Below, one piece after another: positions 14,896-22,632 of a DNA stretch of 64,000 nucleotides. The stretch is from an uncultured Prevotella sp. (GTDB taxonomy: Bacteria; Bacteroidota; Bacteroidia; Bacteroidales; Bacteroidaceae): positions 1 through 64,000 of the forward strand of contig CAJOEC010000009.1 of NCBI GenBank assembly GCA_905233425.1, read 5' to 3'. The notes beneath the pieces were generated by a model. The model did not search any database and was not told the origin of the DNA. It saw only the letters and a list, made by a program, of their open reading frames with translations. A program made the position numbers and the translations under genes. Position 1 is the stretch's first letter; every line of letters begins with the position of its first letter.

Positions 14896-14934
14896 TGGAT
14901 TGTTCTTTTGTTGGCTGGGGGCTTGCACCATTCC

Positions 14935-15058
14935 AGGGCTTACGCCCCCGTCTGTAATCTATCGCCCCTTCGGGGCTTTTGTCCAGATCGATGTCACTGT
15001 CCCGGGGGTTGTCACCCCCGTCTGTAGTCTTGTCGCCCCTTCGGGGCTTTTGCTACAG
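14935..15058 (-). repeat. Two REP modules upstream of the transposase remnant
   Basis: On the minus strand two tandem copies of the module at 14549-14620, each with AAAGCCCCGAAGGGGCGA and a GACGGGGG hairpin; the first has the complete ACATCGAT end. The second is altered (GGGGGCGTAAGCCC). Confidence 0.75.
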
Positions 15059-15102
15059 AAGAGACCGCAGATAGTTTGCCACTGAAGGGCTTGGATGGGC
15101 TT

Positions 15103-16236
15103 TTACCTATTCTTGTACATATTGTCGTAGTACTTCTGGTAGTCGCCGGAGGTGACATTGTCGAGCCACTCCTGATTGTCGAGATACCAGCGAACGGTCT
15201 TCTCGATACCCTCCTCGAACTGGAGAGATGGCTCCCAGCCAAGCTCCTTCTGCAGCTTCGTGCTGTCGATGGCATAGCGGAGATCGTGGCCGGCACGGTC
15301 GGTGACGTAGGTGATGAGGTTCATGTCCTCGCCCTCCTTACGACCGAGGAGACGGTCGACGGTATTGATGAGCACCTTGATGATGTCGATGTTCTTCCAC
15401 TCGTTGAAACCGCCGATATTGTAAGTCTCGGCAATCTTGCCCTTGTGGAAGATGAGGTCGATGGCACGCGCATGATCCTCGACGTAGAGCCAGTCGCGCA
15501 CGTTCTCGCCCTTGCCATATACGGGCAGCGGCTTGCGGTGCCTTATATTATTAACGAACAGGGGGATGAGCTTCTCGGGGAACTGGAACGGGCCGTAGTT
15601 GTTCGAGCAGTTTGTGACAACGACGGGCATGCCGTATGTATCGTGATAGGCGCGGACGAAGTGGTCACTGGAAGCCTTTGCAGCTGAGTACGGCGAGTGG
15701 GGGTTGTACTTCGTGGTCTCGAGGAAGAACTTGTCGCCGTAAGCAAGATGGTGCTCAGCCGAAGAGGCCGTGGTGGTGAACGGCGGCTCGATGCCCTCGG
15801 GGTGCGTCAGTTCCAGTGCGCCGTACACCTCGTCGGTAGAGATGTGGTAGAAGCGCTTGCCCTCGTACTTCTCGGGCAGGCTCTCCCAGTAGAGTTTCGC
15901 GGCCTGAAGCAGCGACAGCGTTCCCATGACGTTTGTCTTGGCAAAGGTAAACGGGTCCTTGATGGAGCGGTCCACATGGCTCTCGGCGGCGAGGTGGATG
16001 ATGCCGTCCACCTTCTTGTCCTGCATCAGCTGGTAGAAGGCGTCAAAGTCGCAGATGTCCATCTTCACGAACTCGTAGTTCGGACAATCCTCGATGTCCT
16101 TCAGGTTAGCGAGGTTGCCGGCATACGTCAGCTTGTCGAGGTTGATGATGTGATACTCAGGATACTTGTTCACGAAAAGGCGAACCACATGGCTGCCAAT
16201 GAATCCGGCTCCGCCGGTGATAACGATGTTCTTCAT
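15103..16236 (-). CDS. rmlB: dTDP-glucose 4,6-dehydratase
   Basis: 377 residues. An extended short-chain dehydrogenase: NAD-binding GGAGFIGSHV (residues 7-16), THVDRS-type segment (ESHVDRSIKDP), active-site STDEVYGAL and YSAAKASSDHFVRAYHDTYG with the Tyr-x3-Lys pair, and the substrate-site NNYGPFQFPEKLIPLF. It makes dTDP-4-keto-6-deoxyglucose, the substrate for the ketoisomerase encoded downstream. RmlA, RmlC and RmlD are not in the window. It starts 12 bp after the ATPase gene ends. Confidence 0.95.
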   Translation of the reverse strand: MKNIVITGGAGFIGSHVVRLFVNKYPEYHIINLDKLTYAGNLANLKDIEDCPNYEFVKMDICDFDAFYQLMQDKKVDGIIHLAAESHVDRSIKDPFTFAKTNVMGTLSLLQAAKLYWESLPEKYEGKRFYHISTDEVYGALELTHPEGIEPPFTTTASSAEHHLAYGDKFFLETTKYNPHSPYSAAKASSDHFVRAYHDTYGMPVVVTNCSNNYGPFQFPEKLIPLFVNNIRHRKPLPVYGKGENVRDWLYVEDHARAIDLIFHKGKIAETYNIGGFNEWKNIDIIKVLINTVDRLLGRKEGEDMNLITYVTDRAGHDLRYAIDSTKLQKELGWEPSLQFEEGIEKTVRWYLDNQEWLDNVTSGDYQKYYDNMYKNR

Positions 16237-16248
16237 ATTTATAATTGT

Positions 16249-17571
16249 TTATTTGTTTATATAGTCTTTCATCCAGTCGGCAAGGAACACGGGGAGGTTG
16301 AGCAGATTCCCATCGCGCCTGACATTGCGCAGCGAGAAGCGCACACGCTGCCGTGGGGCGTATTTCGAGTCATAGACAGCGAAGCTCTTGCCGCTGATGC
16401 GCTCGTCGCTCTTCACCTCGATGGGCAGTATCTCCAAGCCGTTGGGTATGAGGAAGTCCACCTCAGCCTTGTTTCCCTGAAGCGTCCAGTAGTGTGGCTG
16501 CTCCACTCCCTGTGCCAGTAGCGAGCAGAGCACGAAGTTCTCGGCCATGGCACCCTTGAACTCCTTGAACAGTTCTCCCTGGGCCATGATGACCTCACGC
16601 GGCAGGCCAGCAAGCCGTCGCAGCAGGGCGATGTCGAGAAGATAGACCTTGAAGGCCGTGGTGTCCTCATAGAACGTGAGGGGCATGGCGGGCTTCTCGC
16701 AGACATGAATCTTGTGGACCATGCCCGACAGCCGCAGCCAGTCGAGGGCAGCCTCATACTCTCGGGCACGGGCGCCGGAGCGGACGATACGGAATATGAA
16801 TTTCTTGTTCTTGCGGCTCAACTGCGACGGGATGCTGCGCCAGATGTCGTGTATGCGCGGTACGTCCTTGTTGTCTATGTACTTGCTGAAATCGGCGGCG
16901 TAGGCTTCCAGCGTGTCGGCGAGAATGCTCTCCACGGCATCCGAGCCCTCACCGTCGAGGTAGGCACTGGCGGCATGGGGCAGACCGCCACATACCTGAT
17001 AGGCGTGGTAGTACTGCAACAGCTGGTTGAACAGCACTTCGGGTAGCGCGTCGCCGCTGGCCACCAAGACCTCTGTCTGCTCATAGAGCACGGGGGCGGC
17101 GGCACGGAGGAACTCCTTGAATGTCACCGGGTAGAGCCGCTCGAAATGCACCTTGCCCACCGGAAAGCCACCACCGTTGCGATGGAGGGCCACGCCTAAC
17201 AGCGAACAGGCACAGACGACATGGTGCTCGGGAGCGTCCTCGCAGAAATATTTCAGGCTGCCCAGCGCGTCCTGGCACTCTTGTATCTCGTCGAAGACCA
17301 GAAGTGTCTTGCCGGGAATGAGGGGTACGCCTGTGTAGAATGACAGGTCGTGGAGCAATCGACCCACGTCCTTCGTGCGGTCGAAGACAGAGGCCAGCTC
17401 TGCCTGACGGTCGAAGTTGAACACGGCCACGTGGTCGTAGTGACGGCGGCCAAACTCGGTGAGCGCGAAGCTCTTACCCGTCTGGCGCGCTCCCTGAAGT
17501 ATCAGCGGCTGGCGCTGTGGGCTTTCCTTCCATTGGAGCAGGCGTGCAAAGATGTCTCTCTGTATGTTCAT
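16249..17571 (-). CDS. DUF4143-type AAA ATPase with nuclease-like C-terminus
   Basis: 440 residues from the ATG at 17571 (MNIQRDIFARLLQWK), preferred over an earlier in-frame ATG 42 bp upstream. Walker A GARQTGKS (27-34) and Walker B LLVFDEIQEC fit the AAA_14 family. The C-terminal DUF4143 region has AEVDFLI and PIEVKSD, the Glu-x-Asp and Glu-x-Lys pattern of PD-(D/E)xK nuclease folds. The family's role is not established. It is preceded by a promoter and a leader dyad (17601-17626), as are the other two stand-alone ATPases in the window. Confidence 0.85.
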   Translation of the reverse strand: MNIQRDIFARLLQWKESPQRQPLILQGARQTGKSFALTEFGRRHYDHVAVFNFDRQAELASVFDRTKDVGRLLHDLSFYTGVPLIPGKTLLVFDEIQECQDALGSLKYFCEDAPEHHVVCACSLLGVALHRNGGGFPVGKVHFERLYPVTFKEFLRAAAPVLYEQTEVLVASGDALPEVLFNQLLQYYHAYQVCGGLPHAASAYLDGEGSDAVESILADTLEAYAADFSKYIDNKDVPRIHDIWRSIPSQLSRKNKKFIFRIVRSGARAREYEAALDWLRLSGMVHKIHVCEKPAMPLTFYEDTTAFKVYLLDIALLRRLAGLPREVIMAQGELFKEFKGAMAENFVLCSLLAQGVEQPHYWTLQGNKAEVDFLIPNGLEILPIEVKSDERISGKSFAVYDSKYAPRQRVRFSLRNVRRDGNLLNLPVFLADWMKDYINK

Positions 17572-17600
17572 CGTGTCACGTTTCTCACATATTATCGCCC

Positions 17601-17626
17601 AAAAGTGTGACAAATATCACACTTTT
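17601..17626. promoter_or_regulatory. Inverted repeat in the leader of the DUF4143 ATPase
   Basis: AAAAGTGTGA and TCACACTTTT, perfect 10-bp arms, 6-bp spacer, 30 bp before the start codon and 16 bp after the -7 box. It could be an operator or an mRNA hairpin. Confidence 0.65.
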
Positions 17627-17641
17627 CGCCGATAGACGGTG

Positions 17642-17673
17642 CAAAGGTAGTCATTTTCTGCATTACAGACAAG
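17642..17673 (-). promoter_or_regulatory. Promoter of the DUF4143 ATPase gene
   Basis: Minus strand TACCTTTG at 17649-17642 with CTTG at 17673-17670, spacer 20 bp: the same element pair and spacing as at 2002-2033. Confidence 0.6.
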
Positions 17674-17701
17674 GAATAGAGCAGGAAATCTGCGTGATAG
17701 G

Positions 17702-17878
17702 CTACTTTTTCTTCTTCAGTCGGTTCCACATTCCTAAGACGAACATCACGAGGAAGCACGTGCCGAAGGTGGTTGCGGCATCCTGTGCGGTCTTGTCCAT
17801 ACCAATGATATAGAATAATAACGTGACAACAGCCGCAACTATTGTGCAAACGGCGATTTCTACGAGATACTGTTTCAT
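17702..17878 (-). CDS. Small membrane protein, 58 residues
   Basis: MKQYLVEIAVCTIVAAVVTL starts a strong helix (residues 5-25), then a short polar loop (GMDKTAQDAATT) and a second helix ending in GMWNRLKKKK, which predicts a cytoplasmic basic tail and two membrane spans. It lies 57 bp downstream of the phosphodiesterase gene on the same strand, with a 9-bp repeat tract between. I do not recognise a family. Confidence 0.65.
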   Translation of the reverse strand: MKQYLVEIAVCTIVAAVVTLLFYIIGMDKTAQDAATTFGTCFLVMFVLGMWNRLKKKK

Positions 17879-17887
17879 GATTTCTGG

Positions 17888-17941
17888 GTCTTATGGGTCT
17901 CATAGGACTTATGGGTCTTATTGGACCTATAGGGCTTAGTC
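17888..17941. repeat. 9-bp tandem repeat, 6 units, overlapping the phosphodiesterase stop codon
   Basis: Units such as GTCTTATGG, GTCTCATAG, GACCTATAG. The last unit (GGCTTAGTC) contains the stop codon of the gene ending at 17936. Same family as in the aminotransferase and symporter genes. Confidence 0.8.
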
Positions 17942-18427
17942 TGCAAGCGTGATGACTTCTAAGTCTTTGAATGTCGAGCCGTCGATGACGAGGCGCATCA
18001 GCGTGCGCTCCTTTTGCCACCCCTGCATTCCGGCGGCTCCGGGGTTTAGGTGGAGCAGGTCAAGGGTCTTGTCATATTTAACTTTTAGGATGTGCGAGTG
18101 ACCGGCGATGAAGAGCTTTGGCGGATGCGTGAAGAGCAGATTGCGCACACTGGGGTCGTAGTTGCCCGGATAGCCGCCGATGTGCTTTATGAGCACGTCG
18201 ACGTCCTCGCACTTGAAGCGGTTCAGCTCTCGGTACATAAACCGCAAGTCGCCGCCGTCACAGTTGCCGCAGACGGCCCTGAACGGTCTGAACGCTGCAA
18301 AGCGCTCCGCCACTTCCACACTGCCTATGTCGCCGGCGTGCCAAATCTCGTCGCACGGCTCAAAGTAGTGCAGATATTTCTTGTCCCAATAGCTGTGGGT
18401 GTCGCTGATGATTCCTATTCTCTTCAT
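17936..18427 (-). CDS. YfcE/MJ0936-type metallophosphodiesterase
   Basis: 163 residues from the ATG at 18427 (MKRIGIISDTHSYWD). The metal ligands of the calcineurin-like fold are all visible: SDTH, HAGDIGS, CGNCD, FTHPP and AGHSHILK. The size fits the small YfcE group, which hydrolyses phosphodiesters in vitro; the natural substrate is not known. It is divergent from the SulP transporter gene. Confidence 0.88.
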   Translation of the reverse strand: MKRIGIISDTHSYWDKKYLHYFEPCDEIWHAGDIGSVEVAERFAAFRPFRAVCGNCDGGDLRFMYRELNRFKCEDVDVLIKHIGGYPGNYDPSVRNLLFTHPPKLFIAGHSHILKVKYDKTLDLLHLNPGAAGMQGWQKERTLMRLVIDGSTFKDLEVITLAD

Positions 18428-18447
18428 AATACTCTTGATATTGCGCA

Positions 18448-18481
18448 CAAAATTACGGTTTTTTCCGCTAACGATAGCAAA
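18448..18481 (-). promoter_or_regulatory. Promoter of the phosphodiesterase gene
   Basis: Minus strand TAATTTTG at 18455-18448 with TTTG at 18481-18478, spacer 22 bp, 21 bp before the ATG. Confidence 0.5.
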
Positions 18482-18509
18482 CTATAACATTTATTTATAG
18501 TTTATTAGC

Positions 18510-18517
18510 TACCTTTG
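18510..18517 (+). promoter_or_regulatory. -7 box of the SulP gene
   Basis: TACCTTTG, 28 bp before the ATG at 18546. No clear -33 TTTG was seen. Confidence 0.5.
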
Positions 18518-18545
18518 CACCCGTTTTCAATAGGGTAACAACAAT

Positions 18546-20222
18546 ATGGATAAAAAAATTGATTTCCGGCCGAAGATGTTCTCGGCCCTCCGCAACTACA
18601 ACAAACAGACGTTCATGGCCGACCTCATGGCCGGTGTCATCGTGGGCATCGTAGCCCTCCCTTTAGCCATCGCTTTCGGCATCGCCAGCGGTGTAAGCCC
18701 TGAAAAGGGCATCATCACGGCCATCGTGGCTGGATTCATCATCTCTGCCCTCGGCGGCAGCAAGGTTCAGATAGGCGGCCCCACGGGAGCCTTCATCGTC
18801 ATCGTGGCCGGCATCATAGGCCAGTATGGCATGACCGGCCTCACCATCGCCACACTCATGGCCGGTGTGTTCCTCATACTCTTCGGACTGCTCCGCCTCG
18901 GCACCATCATCAAATACATCCCCTATCCAATCATCGTGGGCTTCACCAGCGGTATCGCCGTCACCATCTTTACAACTCAGGTGAAAGACCTCTTGGGCAT
19001 GACGATGACCGACGTTCCGAGCGATTTCATCGAGCGGTGGATAGCCTATTTCCAGAACCTTACGAACATCGACCCGTGGAGCACCGGCGTGGGCCTCATC
19101 AGCGTGGCCATCATCGCCTCTGCCCCGAAGCTGAGCAAGCGCATCCCCGGCTCGCTGATAGCCATAATAGTTATGACTGTCGTCGCCCTTCTGTTGAAGA
19201 ACTACGCCGGGGTGACATCGATTGAGACCATCGGCGACCGCTTCAGCATCTCCTCGCAGTTGCCAGGTGCCGTGGTGCCCGAACTGACGTGGGAGACCAT
19301 CAAGGGCCTTGTCGCCCCAGCCTTGACCATCGCCGTCCTCGGAGCCATCGAGAGCCTGCTGTCGGCCACCGTCGCCGACGGTGTCATTGGCGACCACCAC
19401 AACTCTAACACCGAACTGATAGGCCAAGGCGTGGCCAACCTCGTCACGCCGCTCTTCGGGGGCATACCCGCCACAGGAGCCATCGCCCGCACAATGACCA
19501 ATATTAATAATGGTGGCCGCTCGCCCATCGCCGGCATCGTACATGCCGTGGTGCTGCTGCTCATCTTCCTCTTCCTCATGCCTCTGGCACAGTACATCCC
19601 CATGGCATGCCTGGCAGGTGTGCTCGTCGTCGTGAGCTACGGCATGAGCGGCTGGCGCTCCTTCTCCGCACTTATGCGCAACCCGAAGAGCGACATCACC
19701 GTGCTCCTGCTCACCTTCTTCCTCACCATAATCTTCGATCTCACCGTGGCCATCGAGGTGGGACTCATCTGCGCCTGCCTCCTCTTCATGCGCCGCATGA
19801 GCGAGACCACCGATGTACGTGCTGTATACGATGAAATCGACCTAAATGAGGATGCCGACATGGAACGGGGCAACCTGGAGCACCTCACCATTCCCGAAGG
19901 TGTAGAGGTCTACGAGATCAACGGCCCCTACTTTTTCGGCGCCGGCAACCGCTTCGAGGACATCATGGGCCGCTACGGCAACCGTCCAAAGGTGCGCATC
20001 ATTCGTATGCGCAAGGTGCCTTTCATCGATTCCACCGGCCTTCACAACCTTGAGAACCTCTGTCTCATGAGCCAGAAGGAGGGCATCACCATCGTCCTCT
20101 CAGGCGTGAACGAAAAAGTTGAAGCCGTCCTCGTGCGAAACGGCTTCAACCAGCTCCTCGGCGAGGAGAACATCTGCAACCACATTGACCTCGCCCTCGA
20201 AAGGGCACGCCAGCTGGTGTGA
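18546..20222 (+). CDS. SulP-family anion transporter with STAS domain
   Basis: 558 residues. About 12-14 membrane segments follow MAGVIVGIVALPLAIAFGIA, the SulP signature region, with GPTGAFIVIVAGI and NGGRSPIAGIVHAVVLL further on. A cytoplasmic STAS domain follows at about 440-555 (EVYEINGPYFFGAGNRFED, then RMRKVPFIDSTGLHNLENL). Homologues move sulfate, bicarbonate or dicarboxylates; substrate cannot be assigned. Codon use is strongly GC-ending. Confidence 0.92.
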   Translation: MDKKIDFRPKMFSALRNYNKQTFMADLMAGVIVGIVALPLAIAFGIASGVSPEKGIITAIVAGFIISALGGSKVQIGGPTGAFIVIVAGIIGQYGMTGLTIATLMAGVFLILFGLLRLGTIIKYIPYPIIVGFTSGIAVTIFTTQVKDLLGMTMTDVPSDFIERWIAYFQNLTNIDPWSTGVGLISVAIIASAPKLSKRIPGSLIAIIVMTVVALLLKNYAGVTSIETIGDRFSISSQLPGAVVPELTWETIKGLVAPALTIAVLGAIESLLSATVADGVIGDHHNSNTELIGQGVANLVTPLFGGIPATGAIARTMTNINNGGRSPIAGIVHAVVLLLIFLFLMPLAQYIPMACLAGVLVVVSYGMSGWRSFSALMRNPKSDITVLLLTFFLTIIFDLTVAIEVGLICACLLFMRRMSETTDVRAVYDEIDLNEDADMERGNLEHLTIPEGVEVYEINGPYFFGAGNRFEDIMGRYGNRPKVRIIRMRKVPFIDSTGLHNLENLCLMSQKEGITIVLSGVNEKVEAVLVRNGFNQLLGEENICNHIDLALERARQLV

Positions 20223-20257
20223 AGAGGGGCTCTTGACGAACATTTTTCGGTGTATTA

Positions 20258-20289
20258 TTTGGCTGTATCACGAAAAAAGTGTAACTTTG
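20258..20289 (+). promoter_or_regulatory. Promoter of the deacetylase/GT2/GtrA run
   Basis: TTTG at 20258-20261 and TAACTTTG at 20282-20289, spacer 20 bp, 16 bp before the ATG at 20306. Near-perfect Bacteroidota consensus. Confidence 0.75.
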
Positions 20290-20305
20290 CGCGCTGTAAT
20301 GCATT

Positions 20306-21088
20306 ATGATACTGTTAAGTTTCGACACAGAGGAATTTGACGTGCCCCGCGAGCACGGCGTTGACTACTCGCTTGAGGAGGGCATGAGCGCGTCGATAGA
20401 GGGCACGAACCGCATACTCGACGTGCTTTTGGCCAACGATGTGAGGGCGACGTTTTTCTGCACCGGCAACTTCGCCGCCAACGCCCCCGAGACGATGCGC
20501 CGCATCATGGACGAGGGGCATGAGGTGGCGTGCCATGGCGTAGACCACTGGCGGCCCGCCGACACCGACGTGGAGCGGTCGAAGGCGATGGTCGAGGGTG
20601 CCACAGGACGAAAGGTCTACGGCTACCGCCAGCCGCGCATGTACCGCGTCAGCGACAGTGAGATAAAGCGCATGGGCTATGAGTACAACTCGTCGCTGAA
20701 CCCCGCCTTCATCCCCGGCCACTACATGCACCTCACGTCGCCCCGAACATGGTTCATGAAGGACGGGGTGATGCAGATACCGGTGTCGGTGACGCCGTGG
20801 CTGCGCTTCCCGCTGTTCTGGCTCTCGCTCCACAATCTCCCCGAATGGCTCTACCACTGGATGGTGCGCCGCGTGCTCCGCCACGACGGCTATTTCGCCA
20901 CGTATATGCACCCGTGGGAGTTCTACGAGCTGAAGGAGCACCCCGAGCTGAAGATGCTGTTCATTGTGAGGAACCACAGCGGACGGCAGCTCATGGACAG
21001 GCTGGACCGGCTGATAAAAATGCTGAAGAAGGAGGGACACAGATTCATCACCTTCAAGGAGTTCAGAGACATCAAACTACAGCAATAA
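20306..21088 (+). CDS. NodB-type polysaccharide deacetylase
   Basis: 260 residues. Starts MILLSFDTEEFD, with the catalytic/metal Asp of motif 1; HEVACHGVDHW supplies the His-x3-His metal ligands; YGYRQPRMYRVSD is motif 3 and YMHPWEFYELKEHP the C-terminal histidine motif. Such enzymes remove N-acetyl groups from surface polysaccharide or its lipid-linked precursor. No signal peptide, so it acts in the cytoplasm or on the inner leaflet. It is followed by a GT2 gene and gtrA. Confidence 0.88.
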   Translation: MILLSFDTEEFDVPREHGVDYSLEEGMSASIEGTNRILDVLLANDVRATFFCTGNFAANAPETMRRIMDEGHEVACHGVDHWRPADTDVERSKAMVEGATGRKVYGYRQPRMYRVSDSEIKRMGYEYNSSLNPAFIPGHYMHLTSPRTWFMKDGVMQIPVSVTPWLRFPLFWLSLHNLPEWLYHWMVRRVLRHDGYFATYMHPWEFYELKEHPELKMLFIVRNHSGRQLMDRLDRLIKMLKKEGHRFITFKEFRDIKLQQ

Positions 21089-21095
21089 ATATCAA

Positions 21096-21129
21096 ACGAC
21101 CACAGATTTCACAGATTGCACGGATTATT
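21096..21129. repeat. 34-bp intergenic repeat, copy 1
   Basis: ACGACCACAGATTTCACAGA and its continuation recur at 27994-28027 with two differences. Both copies follow a glycan-gene stop codon. Confidence 0.65.
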
Positions 21130-21131
21130 GA

Positions 21132-22082
21132 ATGATTAAGTTAGCTACCGTATCACCCTGCTATAATGAGGAGGCAGTACTGCGCCACTCTGTGGAGCGC
21201 CTTACGGCCCTTTTTGAGCGTATGGCCTCAGAAGGCCTTGTTGCGGCCGACTCGATGATTGTGCTTGTCAACGACGGCAGCCGCGACGGCACGTGGCCGC
21301 TCATTGCCGAACTGCACCGCGAGAATCCCCGTGTGGTGGGCATCGACCTGAGCCACAACGTGGGCCACCAGAATGCCATCATGGCCGGGATGATGACCGT
21401 GCGCGACTGGGCCGACGCGGTGATAACCATCGACGCCGACCTGCAGGACGACATCGAGTGCATACCGCAGATGGTGCGTCTCATGGAGGAGGGCAACGAT
21501 GTGGTCTATGGCGTGAAGACTGTGCGCGAAGGCGACCCGGCCATGAAGCGCCTCTCTGCCGAGATGTTCTACAAGATGCAGAGCGCCATGGGCGTGGAGA
21601 ATGTCTACAACCACGCCGACTTCCGCCTTATGAGCCGCCGTGCCCTGTCGATGCTCAGCGAATATACCGAGCGCAATCTCTACCTTCGCGGACTCATCCC
21701 CCGCCTTGGCCTTCCGTCGGCCACCGTCGCCGACACCATCAGCGAACGCTATGCCGGCTCGTCGAAATACACGCTGACGAAGATGGCCGGACTGGCCATC
21801 GACGGCATAACGGCCTTCTCGGCAAAACCCCTATACCTTATTTCATATATGGGCGTGCTGTTCCTGTTCATCGCCCTTGGCATAGGCATCTATGTCGCCC
21901 ATGCGCTCATCACCGGCTCGGCCGTGTCGGGATGGGCTTCGCTGCTGTTGTCGGTGTGGATAGTGGGCGGTTTCATCCTGGTGGCAATAGGCATAGCGGG
22001 GACATACATTGCCAAGATCTACGTCGAGGTGAAAGGGCGTCCGCTGTATCATGTCAAGGAAGTGCTGGGGGGCCGAAGCTGA
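21132..22082 (+). CDS. GtrB/DPM1-like family 2 glycosyltransferase
   Basis: 316 residues. GT-A domain: VSPCYNEEAVLRHSVERLTA, VNDGSRDGTWPLI, the DADLQDD metal/nucleotide motif, and FRLMSRRALSMLSE. It ends with YAGSSKYTLTKM and two membrane helices (about 235-265 and 272-300). This is the build of enzymes that load a sugar onto undecaprenyl phosphate. The gtrA homologue 130 bp downstream, which would flip that lipid-sugar, supports the role. Confidence 0.9.
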   Translation: MIKLATVSPCYNEEAVLRHSVERLTALFERMASEGLVAADSMIVLVNDGSRDGTWPLIAELHRENPRVVGIDLSHNVGHQNAIMAGMMTVRDWADAVITIDADLQDDIECIPQMVRLMEEGNDVVYGVKTVREGDPAMKRLSAEMFYKMQSAMGVENVYNHADFRLMSRRALSMLSEYTERNLYLRGLIPRLGLPSATVADTISERYAGSSKYTLTKMAGLAIDGITAFSAKPLYLISYMGVLFLFIALGIGIYVAHALITGSAVSGWASLLLSVWIVGGFILVAIGIAGTYIAKIYVEVKGRPLYHVKEVLGGRS

Positions 22083-22148
22083 TGTTTCGGGCACAGGGGC
22101 TGTTGAGATGCACCCGGCTCACAGCCGGGACAATGGACGAAAATAAGT

Positions 22149-22217
22149 GTTGAGGGTTGAGAGTTTAGGGTTGAGAGTTTAGGGTTGAGAGATGAGGGTT
22201 GGGAGATGAGAGTTGAG
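22149..22217. repeat. 7-bp GTTGAGA tandem tract before gtrA
   Basis: About ten 7-bp units (GTTGAGA, GTTTAGG, GATGAGG and variants) run up to the base before the gtrA start codon. The same unit occurs in frame in sprA (3714-3750). Confidence 0.7.
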
Positions 22218-22218
22218 T

Positions 22219-22632
22219 ATGAAGATTGACCGCCGACAAGAGTTCTGGCGCATAGTGCGCTTTGGTATCACGGGCACCCTGTCCACGCTTTTACATTACG
22301 GTGTCTATCTTTTGGCATTGTTGTGGATGATTCCTGCTGTAGCCTACACACTGGGCTACGGCGTTGGCCTTTGCTTCAACTACGTGATGACCACGCTTTT
22401 CACATTTCGGAAGACACCCACAAAACGCAATGCTGCGGGCTTTGTCATCAGCCATGTGGTGAACTATCTCTTGGAGCTGGGCGTCCTCTACCTGTTCCTC
22501 TGGATGGGTGTCGAGGAGCGGATAGCGGGCATGCTGACGCTCGTCGTGGTGGTGCCGATAAACTTCCTTATCCTTCGTTTTGTTTTCGTAAGACTCGATA
22601 GTCACGCGTCCACATCTCCCAGCACAGCTTGA
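22219..22632 (+). CDS. GtrA-family flippase-like protein
   Basis: 137 residues from the ATG at 22219 (MKIDRRQEFWRIVRFGITG); a TTG two codons earlier is in the repeat tract. Four membrane helices with the family's FGITGTLSTLLHYGVY start and YGVGLCFNYVMTTLFTF. GtrA proteins move undecaprenyl-phosphate-sugar across the inner membrane, here presumably the product of the adjacent GT2. Its last 65 bp overlap, tail to tail, the GT87 gene on the other strand. Confidence 0.88.
   Translation: MKIDRRQEFWRIVRFGITGTLSTLLHYGVYLLALLWMIPAVAYTLGYGVGLCFNYVMTTLFTFRKTPTKRNAAGFVISHVVNYLLELGVLYLFLWMGVEERIAGMLTLVVVVPINFLILRFVFVRLDSHASTSPSTA

Noticed and set aside
14896..14931. Earlier start for the transposase remnant at 14931
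   Set aside because: The extra 12 residues come from the flanking repeat side; homologues begin at the MASSLAKIDIHLIF position.
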